From the NCBI GenBank assembly GCA_938041445.1, contig CALISO010000011.1:1-45328 (forward strand): a stretch of DNA of 45,328 nt, given 5' to 3'. A program made the position numbers and the translations under genes. The stretch is from an uncultured Saprospiraceae bacterium (GTDB lineage Bacteria; Bacteroidota; Bacteroidia; Chitinophagales; Saprospiraceae). Shown in pieces: positions 1 through 9,396 of this stretch (position 1 is the first letter of the stretch; every line of letters starts with the position of its first letter). Below the pieces are notes generated by a model. The model saw nothing but the letters and a program-made list of their open reading frames with translations. It did no database searches and had not been told where the DNA came from.

Positions 1-1671
1 GATTACTTGGATTGGCGCTGAAAGACTGAAGCATCCCTCAAGGTCATTTGCATTTAATCCTGGCGCTAGTCCTGTGATGTCACCATCATATGCTAAGTGC
101 CAGATGTTACACACTCCTGCTCCTGCTCCGTCAAAGTCTACTACACTTGGCATTGGTGGTAATCCTAAGATATAGCCTTCGTCATCTGTTACGATCCATT
201 GGAATGTTGATCCATTAGAGTTTGCTACTGTGATTGACCCTGCTGGTATCATATCTGCTTCGCCATCGCCTACTGTGAACTCAAATGGTCCACCGAATAA
301 GATTCCTCCGTTAGCTTGACAATCGCCTGCATTTGTTCTGATCACTTCTATTGGGTTAGAAAGACTGAAACAGCCTTCAAAATCTGCTGCGTTCATTCCA
401 GGTGCTAAACCTGTAATCTCTCCATCATATGCTAGATGCCAGATGTTACATACCCCTGCTCCTGCTCCGTCAAAGTCAACTACACTTGGCATTGGTGGTA
501 ATCCTAAAATGTAACCTTCATCATCAGTCACTACCCATTGAAATGTTGTTCCACTTGCATTGTCAAGAGTAATTGAACCTGCTGGAATCAAGTCTGGATC
601 ACCATCTACTGTAAACTCAAATGGTCCGCCTGAAATAATACCTCCATCAGGTTGCCTTCTTTCCACAGCAATACTATTAGAAAGTGCAAAACATCCATCT
701 ATATCCATTATCGTACTGCCCATCTCCAGACCGGTCAAGTTACCACTGAATGTAACTAAGTAAACGTTGCATACACCATTACCAGCTCCATCAAAATCAA
801 CGACATCAAATGAAGGTGGTAATCCTAAGATTTCGCCAGTATTACCATCTGTTATGACCCATTGAGTATCTGATCCTGTACCTGCTTCAACTGTAATAGC
901 ATCAGCTGCAATATTATCAGCAATACCATCTCCAACACAGAATGACTGATCTTCTCCTATTAAAGTAGCAGCTTCGACTTCACATGCAGTCATTGCAACA
1001 AATTGATCAATATCCCAAATAGAAATAGTTGCACCATTATCTATTGGGCAGAATGGTAAGATTCGAATTTGAAATAATGTAGATTGATCAACAACAAAGC
1101 CGTCGACCCCTTCAAGATCGAGTGTGTATAATTGCCAATCTTGTGTACTCGCTACACTATCGACTTGCAAAAGAACATTTCCATCTTCAGATTGAATCTG
1201 AACACCAAAATATTGAGCATAATTATTCGGGCCACTAGTACCATTTATCCAAGCAAAATTAGTTGGTGCTAAATGATAAAAACTTAAGGTGGTTAGTGAA
1301 GACGTTTGACCTTCTTCTGGATCTACTCTCAAGTCAATACGTACTGACCTCTCACTAGTAAAATCCGGAATACAGTCAGCTAAATAGCTAACACACATAG
1401 CTGGATTTCCATCGAAACCAGGTGTACAAGAATGTGAATTGCTTTCTGGGTTATCTCTATATAGATGACCTCCCTCTAAGGATAGCTCATTTGGATTGTC
1501 TCCTGAAACGTCAGCCGTGAATTCCGTAAAATCCATGTTTGTTCCTGAACTAAAGTTTGAAATACAATCGTCGAAATCGATTTCCAACGTTGTCTGAGCT
1601 TCACTGCTTATTGGAATTTGCAAGAGCAATAAGAGTAAAACCGTGAATAGTTTGTGTTGATATTGAATCAT
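1..1671 (-). CDS. Secreted repeat protein, C-terminal part beyond the window
   Basis: The frame is open for 557 codons from an ATG at 1671 to the left edge, so the C-terminus is missing. A signal peptide is visible (MIQYQHKLFTVLLLLLLQIP, then a cut near SSEAQ), so the product is exported. Residues about 30-230 look like a cysteine-containing beta domain of extracellular type. After this come three tandem units marked by LGLPP and VVDFDGAG. The FDGAG motifs lie near residues 294, 401 and 514, giving periods of 107 and 113 residues. Units two and three are almost identical (LGLPPMPSVVDFDGAGAGVC, then NIWHLAYDG and EGCFSLS); the first is more diverged. I associate this repeat with large Saprospiraceae surface proteins, often with a T9SS tail, but no tail can be seen here. 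Function unknown; adhesion or a surface layer role is only a guess. Confidence 0.85.
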   Translation of the reverse strand, partial: MIQYQHKLFTVLLLLLLQIPISSEAQTTLEIDFDDCISNFSSGTNMDFTEFTADVSGDNPNELSLEGGHLYRDNPESNSHSCTPGFDGNPAMCVSYLADCIPDFTSERSVRIDLRVDPEEGQTSSLTTLSFYHLAPTNFAWINGTSGPNNYAQYFGVQIQSEDGNVLLQVDSVASTQDWQLYTLDLEGVDGFVVDQSTLFQIRILPFCPIDNGATISIWDIDQFVAMTACEVEAATLIGEDQSFCVGDGIADNIAADAITVEAGTGSDTQWVITDGNTGEILGLPPSFDVVDFDGAGNGVCNVYLVTFSGNLTGLEMGSTIMDIDGCFALSNSIAVERRQPDGGIISGGPFEFTVDGDPDLIPAGSITLDNASGTTFQWVVTDDEGYILGLPPMPSVVDFDGAGAGVCNIWHLAYDGEITGLAPGMNAADFEGCFSLSNPIEVIRTNAGDCQANGGILFGGPFEFTVGDGEADMIPAGSITVANSNGSTFQWIVTDDEGYILGLPPMPSVVDFDGAGAGVCNIWHLAYDGDITGLAPGLNANDLEGCFSLSAPIQVI

Positions 1672-1871
1672 AATTTTTATTTTAATTACTCCCATTATGA
1701 TTTCAATTGGAAAAGGGTTGGCTACGATTTCAAAAAAAGTTAATGTTTAATTCAAAATGTCAGATGTCGACATTAATTTGGTAGTTTAGGAGATATTAGG
1801 ATTTTAAATTTCTAATTGGTGGAAAATCAGAATAATGTATTTGTAGATAACATTAGCATTAAGGATATAGC

Positions 1872-1910
1872 AAAAAAAAGAGGCACCTAACTTATCGTTA
1901 AGTGCCTCTT
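1872..1910 (-). terminator. Intrinsic terminator of dnaK
   Basis: Read on the minus strand, a 14-bp stem (arms 1897-1910 and 1878-1891, one G-T wobble) encloses a five-base loop. It is followed by a run of T formed by the A-run at 1872-1877. It lies 30 bases past the dnaK stop codon. Confidence 0.9.
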
Positions 1911-1939
1911 GGTATTTTACATAAGTGGAATAAAGCTTA

Positions 1940-3859
1940 CTAGCTATCCTCCTCGCTTACCTCTTCGAATTCTACATCCTCTGCAGCAGTGTCGTCCGAA
2001 CCTTCACCAGCATCTGCAGTCGCGCCTTCTGGACCAGCTCCACCTTCTCCAGCTTCTTGTGAAGCCTTGTAAATATCTTCGCTAGCTGCTTGCCAAGCTG
2101 TATTCAACTTCTCTGATGCGGTATCTATTGCTGCGATGTCTTGCATCTTATGCGCTTCTTTCAATTCTGCTACTGCAGCCTCTATAGTCTCCTTCTTCTC
2201 TGCAGGAATCTTATCACCGTAGTCCTTGATTTGTTTCTCAGTTTGGAAAACAAGTGTATCAGCAGCATTGAGCTTATCTACTTTCTCTCTAGCCTCTTTA
2301 TCAGCTGTTGCATTTGCTTCAGCTTCTTGCTTCATCTTTTCTATCTCTTCAGGAGAAAGTCCAGTTGAAGCTTCGATTCTGATATTTTGCTCTACGCCAG
2401 TTCCTTTGTCCTTTGCAGAAACGCTAAGTATACCATTAGCATCCATATCGAATGTGACCTCAATCTGTGGTACACCTCTAGGTGCTGGAGGGATACCGCT
2501 CAAAATAAATCTACCAACTGATCTGTTATCACGTGCCATTGGTCTTTCACCTTGCAGGATATGAATCTCTACACTAGGTTGATTCTCTGCAGCAGTTGAA
2601 TAAGTCTTAGTCTTTTTAGTTGGAATAGTTGAGTTAGCCTCAATGACCACATCATATACACCACCCATAGTCTCGATACCAAGTGAAAGTGGAGTGACAT
2701 CTAGTAAGAGCACATCTTGTACATCTCCACTCAACACACCACCTTGGATAGCAGCACCTACTGCAACTACCTCATCAGGATTGACAGACTTATTTGGCTT
2801 CTTGCCAAAAAACTCTTCTACTGCTTCTTGAATCTTAGGGATTCTAGTTGAACCACCTACAAGAATAATATCATCAATATCAGACTTAGATAAGCCGGCG
2901 TCTTTTAATGCCTCTTGACAAGGAATCAATGTTCTTTTGACAAGATCATCAGACATCTGCTCAAACTTAGCTCTAGTCAACTTAGTGACCAAGTGCTTAG
3001 GCACCCCATCCACTGCTGTGACATATGGCAAATTGATATCAGCTTGTGTCGAAGATGATAATTCAATCTTTGCTTTCTCTGCCGCTTCCTTTAGTCTTTG
3101 AAGCGCCATTGGATCTTTCTTAAGATCAATATTTTCAGCTGACTTAAACTCATCTGCTAAAAAGTCTATGATTAATTGATCAAAATCATCTCCTCCCAAG
3201 TGAGTATCACCATTAGTGGATTTTACCTCGAAAACACCGTCTCCAAGCTCTAGAATAGAAACATCAAATGTTCCTCCACCAAGGTCATAGACTACGATAG
3301 TACTATCTGATCCTTGCTTGTCCATACCGTAAGCAAGAGCCGCTGCAGTAGGTTCGTTGATAATTCGACTGACCTTTAGTCCTGCAATCTCACCAGCTTC
3401 CTTTGTTGCTTGTCTCTGAGAATCATTGAAGTATGCTGGCACAGTTACTACTGCTTCAGTCACCTCTGTCCCAAGAAAGTCTTCTGCAGTCTTTTTCATC
3501 TTCTGAAGGACCATTGCTGAGATTTCTTGTGGAGTGTATAGTCTATCATCAATCTTGACTCTGACTGTATCGTTGTCTCCTTTGACTACTTCATAAGCCA
3601 TACGATCAACCTCACTACCACTCTCGCTATATCTCTGACCCATAAATCGCTTTATCGAAGCAATCGTTCTTGTAGGATTAGTGATTGCTTGACGCTTTGC
3701 TGGATCACCCACTTTACGTTCTCCACCATCCAAAAATGCAATGACCGAAGGAGTCGTTCTTCTTCCTTCTTCATTAGGAATAACAACTGGCTCGTTTCCT
3801 TCCATTACTGAAACTACCGAATTCGTCGTACCTAAATCAATACCGATAATTTTACCCAT
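1940..3859 (-). CDS. dnaK: Molecular chaperone DnaK (Hsp70)
   Basis: This 639-residue protein is a full-length Hsp70, an ATP-driven cytoplasmic chaperone working with DnaJ and GrpE. The N-terminus has the phosphate-1 motif [14 protein letters not shown] (residues 5-18). [10 protein letters not shown] marks the second phosphate loop and [13 protein letters not shown] the adenosine motif. A substrate-binding domain with [14 protein letters not shown] follows from about residue 385, then a helical lid. The tail is Ala/Gly/Glu-rich and ends in an acidic [10 protein letters not shown], where the EEV resembles the Hsp70 tail. dnaJ and grpE are not adjacent. The gene stands alone, with its own terminator and a sigma-54-like element about 80 bases upstream (3941-3957). 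Confidence 0.98.
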   Translation of the reverse strand: MGKIIGIDLGTTNSVVSVMEGNEPVVIPNEEGRRTTPSVIAFLDGGERKVGDPAKRQAITNPTRTIASIKRFMGQRYSESGSEVDRMAYEVVKGDNDTVRVKIDDRLYTPQEISAMVLQKMKKTAEDFLGTEVTEAVVTVPAYFNDSQRQATKEAGEIAGLKVSRIINEPTAAALAYGMDKQGSDSTIVVYDLGGGTFDVSILELGDGVFEVKSTNGDTHLGGDDFDQLIIDFLADEFKSAENIDLKKDPMALQRLKEAAEKAKIELSSSTQADINLPYVTAVDGVPKHLVTKLTRAKFEQMSDDLVKRTLIPCQEALKDAGLSKSDIDDIILVGGSTRIPKIQEAVEEFFGKKPNKSVNPDEVVAVGAAIQGGVLSGDVQDVLLLDVTPLSLGIETMGGVYDVVIEANSTIPTKKTKTYSTAAENQPSVEIHILQGERPMARDNRSVGRFILSGIPPAPRGVPQIEVTFDMDANGILSVSAKDKGTGVEQNIRIEASTGLSPEEIEKMKQEAEANATADKEAREKVDKLNAADTLVFQTEKQIKDYGDKIPAEKKETIEAAVAELKEAHKMQDIAAIDTASEKLNTAWQAASEDIYKASQEAGEGGAGPEGATADAGEGSDDTAAEDVEFEEVSEEDS

Positions 3860-3940
3860 ACTATATTATGTGTTTTATAAATGTTATTACTTATTTGTTG
3901 TAGTTGCAAATCTTTAAATCACCAACTACAGCAATACACA

Positions 3941-3957
3941 GTCAAGAGTTATACCAA
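3941..3957 (-). promoter_or_regulatory. Sigma-54-like -24/-12 promoter of dnaK
   Basis: On the minus strand the sequence TTGGTATAACTCTTGAC fits the sigma-54 consensus TGGYAYRN4TTGCW at all but the last positions (GG-N10-GA instead of GG-N10-GC). Transcription would start near 3930 and leave a leader of about 70 bases before the dnaK ATG. I saw no convincing TAnnTTTG box in the same gap. Repeated TGTCA/TGACA elements lie upstream at 4010-4043. Confidence 0.5.
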
Positions 3958-4009
3958 TCAGATTGGGGTCAAAATACTCTGACAAACCTACATAATAAGT
4001 ACTTTCAAA

Positions 4010-4043
4010 CTGTCAAACTTGTCAAAATGACTGACAGAATGAC
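4010..4043 (-). promoter_or_regulatory. TGTCA/TGACA repeat cluster upstream of dnaK
   Basis: Within 34 bases the minus strand carries CTGTCA, CTGTCA, TTGACA and TTGACAG, forming an overlapping direct and inverted repeat. A further TTTGTCAG lies at 3979-3986. The cluster sits 55-88 bases upstream of the -24 element, a usual distance for an enhancer-binding activator. The protein that would bind is unknown. Confidence 0.45.
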
Positions 4044-4134
4044 TTAGGTTCTAAAAAGAATTAGATCTCACCATTTAGGATCATTGAAATCTACTTTGGA
4101 AATGCATAGCTTGAAATAGGTTATCTGGACTGGA

Positions 4135-5451
4135 TCAGTCTCCAAGTTCGACTCCCATTAAATTCCCACTACTCAAGAGGAGTAAGACATCATATTGCTG
4201 CCAGCTATCTATAAGATCCCGTAAGCTACTGGCATCATAAATTACGTTGCAATCTTTTGATGCAAATGCAGACTTAATCTCTTCTGGATCAAGGACTGGC
4301 ATGCCTTTAATAATAAAAGCATGCTTATCTACACAGACTGCAGCAGCCACTACATCGTCAAAGACTCCTGCATACTGTGGTATAAAATCTGCCAGCATGC
4401 TACTATAGGAATGCAATTCTACAATGACACCAATTTTTTCATCCGGATGATTCTCAACTACTGCTTCTATAGTTGCTCTTACTTTACTTGGTGCATGGCC
4501 AAAGTCTCTATATATTTTTGGATTGGATTCCTGAATCAATTGTTGTCTCATCGCCGCTCCTTGGAAAGATTGCAATGAACGCAAACCATCTTCTATATCG
4601 ATACCAAGTTCTCTAGTTACTAATAATGCAGCATGCATATTTTTTCGATTGTGTCGACCAAAAATATGCATTTGATATTCTACACCATTACTAGCGACAA
4701 TATCACCTACTCCATCTAACCCAAGATATCCTTTTACATTTAGTCTATCTGCATATTGATTTACTAAGTCTACAAGCTGTGGATCATTGGCGTCATAGTA
4801 CACAGAAGCACCATCTGCAAGAGTACTTAGCAAGTTATCAAATTGAGATGCGTAATCATCAGCTGTTGGAAATACATTGGCATGATCCCAAGCAATGCCC
4901 GTGATGATGGTGATATGCGGATTATAATGCACAAATTTAGGCCTTCGGTCAATCGCTGAAGAAAGGTATTCATCTCCTTCAATAACGATCAATGGAGCAT
5001 CTGACAACTGCACCATCAAGTCAAAGTCAGCTAATTGAGCTCCGACTAAATAATCATAATCTTTCTTTTGTTTCTTCAATATATGCATCAACATTGAAGT
5101 CGTAGTTGTTTTACCGTGGCTACCTGCTACAATTACACGTTGTTTATCTTGAGAGTGAGATGCTATGAATTCTGGAAATGATTGAATTTGTATTCCTAAC
5201 TCTGTTGCAGCCAATAACTCAGGATTATCAATCTTAGCATGCATACCTAGAATGATAAGATCGATGTCATTAGTGATAGTCTTTGGGAACCAACCAAACT
5301 CTGATGGCAGTAGCCCTTCTTCAGATAACTTGTCGTGAGATATCCCATAAATTACATCATCTGAACCAGTCACAGAATGCCCATTGCGACTAAGAGCGAT
5401 GGCAAGGTTATGCATGATACTTCCGCCTATTGCGATAAAATGAATTCTCAT
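4135..5451 (-). CDS. mpl: Mpl-type UDP-N-acetylmuramate tripeptide ligase (murein recycling)
   Basis: The 438-residue product is a Mur-ligase family member most like Mpl, which attaches recycled L-Ala-gamma-D-Glu-meso-DAP to UDP-MurNAc in the cytoplasm. The N-terminal Rossmann-like part starts MRIHFIAIGGSIMHNLAIAL, typical of MurC/Mpl. The ATP-binding loop is GSHGKTTT (residues 110-117, Lys114). IEGDEYLSSAIDRRPKF and GIAWDHANVFP are the Mpl forms of the central-domain motifs, and FGRHNRKNMHAAL and DFGHAPSKVRATIEA match the rest. The length is close to that of the family. The gene lies 15 bases downstream of the cobalamin adenosyltransferase gene on the same strand, so the two are probably co-transcribed. 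Confidence 0.93.
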   Translation of the reverse strand: MRIHFIAIGGSIMHNLAIALSRNGHSVTGSDDVIYGISHDKLSEEGLLPSEFGWFPKTITNDIDLIILGMHAKIDNPELLAATELGIQIQSFPEFIASHSQDKQRVIVAGSHGKTTTTSMLMHILKKQKKDYDYLVGAQLADFDLMVQLSDAPLIVIEGDEYLSSAIDRRPKFVHYNPHITIITGIAWDHANVFPTADDYASQFDNLLSTLADGASVYYDANDPQLVDLVNQYADRLNVKGYLGLDGVGDIVASNGVEYQMHIFGRHNRKNMHAALLVTRELGIDIEDGLRSLQSFQGAAMRQQLIQESNPKIYRDFGHAPSKVRATIEAVVENHPDEKIGVIVELHSYSSMLADFIPQYAGVFDDVVAAAVCVDKHAFIIKGMPVLDPEEIKSAFASKDCNVIYDASSLRDLIDSWQQYDVLLLLSSGNLMGVELGD

Positions 5452-5466
5452 ATTACTTAATGGATA

Positions 5467-6012
5467 TTAGGATTGCCAGGTGACGTCTTCATGACCCAGA
5501 TCCGCATTAATATGCCTAGCTAGCACGAAAAGATAATCTGATAGCCTATTGATATATGGTACCACAAATTCGAATGCTGAGTTGGTTAAATCTAAACCTA
5601 CAATTCGTCTTTCTGCTCGACGGCAAATCGTGCGGCATACATGAGCATAAGCTGTCGCTTTCGAACCACCAGGTAAAATGAATTGTGTTAGTGGTTTCAA
5701 ATCTTTCTGCATCTCATCGATACCATCTTCAAGTACCTTGATATCTGCTACATCCAAACCACTAAGACTTGCTAATAGACTCTCATCTGCTGTTGCGAGT
5801 AGTGATCCAATATTAAACAATAAATGTTGGATTCGAATTAAGGTCGCACTCATTGGATAAGTGTCCTTTAACTCTGAAATGAGTAAACCCAAAAAACTAT
5901 TGAGTTCATCCACTGTGCCATATGATTCAAGGCGCAAGTCATCCTTAGATATCCGATCGCCTCCAAATAAACTAGACTTCCCTTCATCACCTGTTTTAGT
6001 ATATATCTTCAT
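5467..6012 (-). CDS. pduO: PduO-type ATP:cob(I)alamin adenosyltransferase
   Basis: The 181-residue product is a PduO/MMAB-type corrinoid adenosyltransferase, which moves the 5'-deoxyadenosyl group of ATP onto cob(I)alamin to make coenzyme B12. The N-terminal motif YTKTGDEGKSSLFGGDRISK is the family ATP-binding signature. It is followed by ESYGTVDELNSFLG, and the helical core carries FILPGGS and CRTICRRAERR. Length agrees with the family. No other B12 gene is nearby, so the partner enzyme (for example methylmalonyl-CoA mutase) must lie elsewhere. It is divergent from rlmH across a 115-base gap and heads a likely operon with mpl. Confidence 0.93.
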   Translation of the reverse strand: MKIYTKTGDEGKSSLFGGDRISKDDLRLESYGTVDELNSFLGLLISELKDTYPMSATLIRIQHLLFNIGSLLATADESLLASLSGLDVADIKVLEDGIDEMQKDLKPLTQFILPGGSKATAYAHVCRTICRRAERRIVGLDLTNSAFEFVVPYINRLSDYLFVLARHINADLGHEDVTWQS

Positions 6013-6076
6013 ATTTGTTAATCATAGTTATTATGAATGGATAAAGATAATCTGCTTCACAGAAGTTCATCACGAA

Positions 6077-6109
6077 TTGATTAGAATTCGATCTCATCGT
6101 GTACATTTG
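6077..6109 (+). promoter_or_regulatory. Candidate Bacteroidota promoter of rlmH
   Basis: TTG at 6077-6079, then 22 bases, then TACATTTG at 6102-6109, an exact TAnnTTTG box. The expected start lies about 12 bases before the rlmH ATG at 6128. This also supports choosing that ATG over any earlier start. Confidence 0.5.
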
Positions 6110-6127
6110 GTCATTATAAATCGCTTT

Positions 6128-6595
6128 ATGGCAAATGTCAAACTTATCTATTTTGGAAAATCTAAATTCCCATTTGTAGAGGAAGGTGTACAAACCTTCG
6201 TTAAGCGAATCAAGCATTATACTAAGTTTGAAATCAAACAGCTTACACCAAAGTATAAGGGTAACGATGCGAATGCCACTATGAAAGTGGAAGAAGACGC
6301 TTTGTTAAAAACTCTAACTAACAAAGACTTTTTAGTACTTCTCGATGAAGGTGGAAGGCAATACGGTTCAGTAAAGTTTGCAAATCAATTAACAAAGTGG
6401 CGAATGCAAAGTCCAAATATCGTATTTGTGATTGGTGGCGCTTATGGATTTTCAGCTAACATTCACAAAAAGTGTCAACGTAAGCTATCATTATCAGAGA
6501 TGACATTCTCTCATCAGTTGATCAAGGTGATATTCCTAGAACAATTGTATCGGGCATTTACAATTATCAATGGAGAGTCATACCACAATCCATAG
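6128..6595 (+). CDS. rlmH: 23S rRNA (pseudouridine1915-N3)-methyltransferase RlmH
   Basis: The 155-residue product is RlmH, a SPOUT methyltransferase that methylates pseudouridine 1915 in helix 69 of 23S rRNA. I start at the ATG at 6128, beginning MANVKLIYFGKSKFPFVEEG. The frame is open further upstream, but that part is antisense to the adenosyltransferase gene and unlike the family. The SAM-binding knot is visible as LLDEGGRQYGS, FVIGGAYGFS and LSLSEMTFSHQLIKVIFLEQ, followed by LYRAFTIINGESYHN at the C-terminus. Length matches the family (about 155). The gene is single, with its own probable promoter. Confidence 0.95.
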   Translation: MANVKLIYFGKSKFPFVEEGVQTFVKRIKHYTKFEIKQLTPKYKGNDANATMKVEEDALLKTLTNKDFLVLLDEGGRQYGSVKFANQLTKWRMQSPNIVFVIGGAYGFSANIHKKCQRKLSLSEMTFSHQLIKVIFLEQLYRAFTIINGESYHNP

Positions 6596-6654
6596 CAAGA
6601 GCTTTGATATGACAGACTATAACTTGATTTAACAAAAGTAAAACAACAGGTGGC

Positions 6655-8358
6655 TTACTTCACAAGGGTACCATTTGCAAATTCAGCGATATATGAATTT
6701 GGATAAGCTGTAGAGAATGCTGACTTATGGACATCTTGGCTTTCCATTAATGTACTGAAAGCTCCGAGCGAATAAATAAACTTCTCACCTGTAAAGTATA
6801 CAACCAAATTGTCGTGTCTTTTCCACAGTTCATCGGCAGGATCTAGCGCTGTAGCTTCTTCTCTAATGACAATTCGATAACCAGTAAATCCATCAGCCGC
6901 AGGTTGTGGAGCTTCAGTTTCTACAATTGTCTCCTCTACAATTACAGGTTGTACATCAGGAACAGTTTTCACTATTGTTTCTTCGATGATTGGCTCTTCA
7001 ATAATGGGATCCTTTATGATAGGTTTAGTCTTTTCAGCAAGACCTGAGTCATCAACTAAAACAGGTTCTATGACTTCATCATATTGTTTTTCCATTTCTA
7101 ACTTAGCCTGTGCTGCATCTAAAATCTGTTTGTTCTCTTCAGCAAGTTGCTGTGCTTTTGCTTTTTCTCTGTTATTCTGAGCCTCAATCATCTCCAATTG
7201 ACTAGTATCTCCTGCGGCTACTTTTATGACACCTTGATCTTGAATCTCTGCAAGCATCTCATCCATAAATTCTTCTTGCTTCATTTGTGCAAGCGTCTTT
7301 TGTATGGCTCCAGTATCGTTAATTCCTACTATTTCTAAGTCTGTTCGTCGATTACGAGCATGCTGCTCATCGGTACACTCCACTCCGTCAACACATCCAT
7401 TATTAATTTTCTCTTCTCCATATCCTTTATAATTGATACGTTTGGATGAGATGACACCTCTACTTCTCAGATAACTTACAGCTGATTGTGCTCTTTTCTC
7501 TGAAAGAGCTTGATTACTTGAAGCGCTACCTCGACTATCAGTATGAGATCCAAGTAATAAAGAAAGGTGAGGATTATCAGTCATCATTGTGATTACCTTA
7601 TCTAACTCTTCTTTACCTTCAGCTTTCAAATCCCACTTACCTAAATCATAGTATAGGTTATTAACAGCCAACTTCTTTCCTCTGAATATAGAATCCATTT
7701 GAACATTGGCAAGTAAAACACCATTCTGATTACCTTCAGTCAAGTTATCCGTAACACCTGGCTTCACATCACCTACTCCCTCGAAACATAAAATACAACC
7801 ATCAACATTGACAAACGCTTCCATTCGCTTTGCAAGGTATCCTTCTTTACGGATGAGGATTGTATAGTGATTACCCTTTGACATATGTAGCTTGAATTCA
7901 TGGTCTTGATGATCTTCAAGGACGAGTACTGGTTCTCTATCTGTGTTATTGTATACCTCGATCAATGCACCTTTAATTTGGTCTACAACTTGATTTTCAT
8001 CCGTTCTAGACTCTGCTAGGGTCACCTCAAAAAAGTATCCAGGTTCTCGCTTCATTTCATACTTGAGGAATGTCTTACCATCTGCAACGGTGATTTTCTC
8101 CTCCATTGGGTTGAAGTAACTCTTGATAATGTCAAGATCATAGTCACCAGCAACAGGCACATCAAACTCAAAGAATCCATCATTATTGGTATAAGATGTT
8201 GCGACTAAGTTTTCATCAGAATCGTATGCTTTAATTTCTACACCATAGAGATATCCTCTATTCCCTGATTCAAAGACATATCCTTGAACATTAAAATCTT
8301 GAGCTGAAAGTTGAATTGCAAGTCCAACTATGCAAGTAATTAAGATTGTCCTTATCAT
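6655..8358 (-). CDS. OmpA-family outer membrane protein with regulatory-like and SPOR-like domains
   Basis: The 567-residue product begins with a signal peptide (MIRTILITCIVGLAIQLSAQ). Residues about 22-110 resemble a carboxypeptidase-regulatory-like beta sandwich (VQGYVFESGNRGYLYGVEIK). Residues about 235-345 form an OmpA peptidoglycan-binding domain: LYYDLGKWDLKAEGKEELDK, GSHTDSRGSASSNQALSEKR, and NRRTDLEIVG. A charged, probably coiled segment follows (residues about 360-430), then a Glu/Pro/Ile-rich linker with IIEEPIIEETIVKT. The last 75 residues (GYRIVIREEATAL to the end) look like a SPOR-type fold. It is therefore likely to link the outer membrane to peptidoglycan. It is convergent with rlmH and divergent from fmt. 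The SPOR assignment is from pattern only. Confidence 0.88.
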   Translation of the reverse strand: MIRTILITCIVGLAIQLSAQDFNVQGYVFESGNRGYLYGVEIKAYDSDENLVATSYTNNDGFFEFDVPVAGDYDLDIIKSYFNPMEEKITVADGKTFLKYEMKREPGYFFEVTLAESRTDENQVVDQIKGALIEVYNNTDREPVLVLEDHQDHEFKLHMSKGNHYTILIRKEGYLAKRMEAFVNVDGCILCFEGVGDVKPGVTDNLTEGNQNGVLLANVQMDSIFRGKKLAVNNLYYDLGKWDLKAEGKEELDKVITMMTDNPHLSLLLGSHTDSRGSASSNQALSEKRAQSAVSYLRSRGVISSKRINYKGYGEEKINNGCVDGVECTDEQHARNRRTDLEIVGINDTGAIQKTLAQMKQEEFMDEMLAEIQDQGVIKVAAGDTSQLEMIEAQNNREKAKAQQLAEENKQILDAAQAKLEMEKQYDEVIEPVLVDDSGLAEKTKPIIKDPIIEEPIIEETIVKTVPDVQPVIVEETIVETEAPQPAADGFTGYRIVIREEATALDPADELWKRHDNLVVYFTGEKFIYSLGAFSTLMESQDVHKSAFSTAYPNSYIAEFANGTLVK

Positions 8359-8397
8359 TGTGTGGTGTTTAGTAAGCTTAAATTCCTATAATGGATA

Positions 8398-8427
8398 CAA
8401 ATATCGGGGATTTTCATTCACTATCAA
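8398..8427 (-). promoter_or_regulatory. Candidate promoter of the OmpA/SPOR gene
   Basis: On the minus strand TTG (8427-8425) is followed after 19 bases by GATATTTG (8405-8398), one base off TAnnTTTG. It lies 40 bases before the start codon at 8358. Confidence 0.5.
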
Positions 8428-8481
8428 TGCACTTTTAGTAAACATTAACTAAGTCTGAACAACCGAAATCCAACACAATAT

Positions 8482-9396
8482 ATGGCTTTGAAGATTGTAT
8501 TTATGGGTACTCCTGATTTTGCCGTACCATCATTAGCTGCACTTAACGCTTCTCATCATGAGGTCGTGGGTGTAATCACATCAACAGATAAGTATGGTGG
8601 AAGAGGTAAAAAGACCCTTTTGGAATCAGCGGTAAAGAAGTATGCAATTGAACACAACATCCCCGTTCTCCAACCGAAAAATCTGAAATCAGCAGAATTT
8701 GGAGAAGAACTCAAAGCGCTGAATGCTGACTTACAAGTGGTCGTGGCATTCAGAATGTTACCTGCCGTGGTATGGGATATGCCTAGACTTGGAACAATGA
8801 ATTTACATGGATCACTGTTACCAAAGTACAGAGGTGCAGCACCAATCAACTGGGCAATTATCAAAGGCGAGAAAGTAACGGGTCTGACCACATTTTTGCT
8901 CCAACATGAAATTGATACAGGAGATACACTGGAACAAGCGAAAGTACCCATTGACTATAAGGATACAGCTGGATCTCTTCACGATAAAATGATGACAGTC
9001 GGAGCTGACTTAGTTGCTAGCAGCGTTGATAAGATAGCTTCTGGCGATTATCAGCTTACACCGCAAGATGATGCCTTTGTAACTAAGGCTCCAAAGATAT
9101 TTTCCAAAACTTGCCAAATAGATTTCAATCAATCAACTCGTAATGTTTATAACTTCATCAGAGGTCTTAATCCCTATCCGGGAGCTTTCGCTAAAAACGC
9201 AGAGGAGAATACTATGAAAATCTTTACTTGTGAAGAGTCAGTGGAAACTCATAAAGATAAACCCGGAGATTTAGTGATTACAAATCAAAAACTGAAGTAT
9301 GCTACAATTGATGGCTATATCAATGTGCAATCACTACAAGTATCAGGAAAACGAAGAATGTCTGTGCAGGATTATCTTAATGGTATCAAGTCTTAG
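8482..9396 (+). CDS. fmt: Methionyl-tRNA formyltransferase
   Basis: The 304-residue product formylates initiator methionyl-tRNA with 10-formyltetrahydrofolate. The N-terminus MALKIVFMGTPDFAVPSLAA is characteristic. The hydrolase/transferase core contains MNLHGSLLPKYRGAAPINWA with the catalytic Asn and His, and the catalytic Asp lies in HEIDTGDT. The C-terminal tRNA-binding domain includes NFIRGLNPYPGAFA. Length agrees with the family. The usual partner def (peptide deformylase) is not adjacent. The stop codon overlaps the stop of the convergent small gene by four bases (TTAG). Confidence 0.97.
   Translation: MALKIVFMGTPDFAVPSLAALNASHHEVVGVITSTDKYGGRGKKTLLESAVKKYAIEHNIPVLQPKNLKSAEFGEELKALNADLQVVVAFRMLPAVVWDMPRLGTMNLHGSLLPKYRGAAPINWAIIKGEKVTGLTTFLLQHEIDTGDTLEQAKVPIDYKDTAGSLHDKMMTVGADLVASSVDKIASGDYQLTPQDDAFVTKAPKIFSKTCQIDFNQSTRNVYNFIRGLNPYPGAFAKNAEENTMKIFTCEESVETHKDKPGDLVITNQKLKYATIDGYINVQSLQVSGKRRMSVQDYLNGIKS

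Noticed and set aside
560-763. 67-codon plus-strand frame, and many similar ones antisense to dnaK, the PKD gene and others
   Set aside because: They lie wholly within better genes on the opposite strand and show no domain or signal features.
5861-6127. 89-codon extension of rlmH upstream of its ATG
   Set aside because: It is antisense to the adenosyltransferase gene, and RlmH is full length from 6128.
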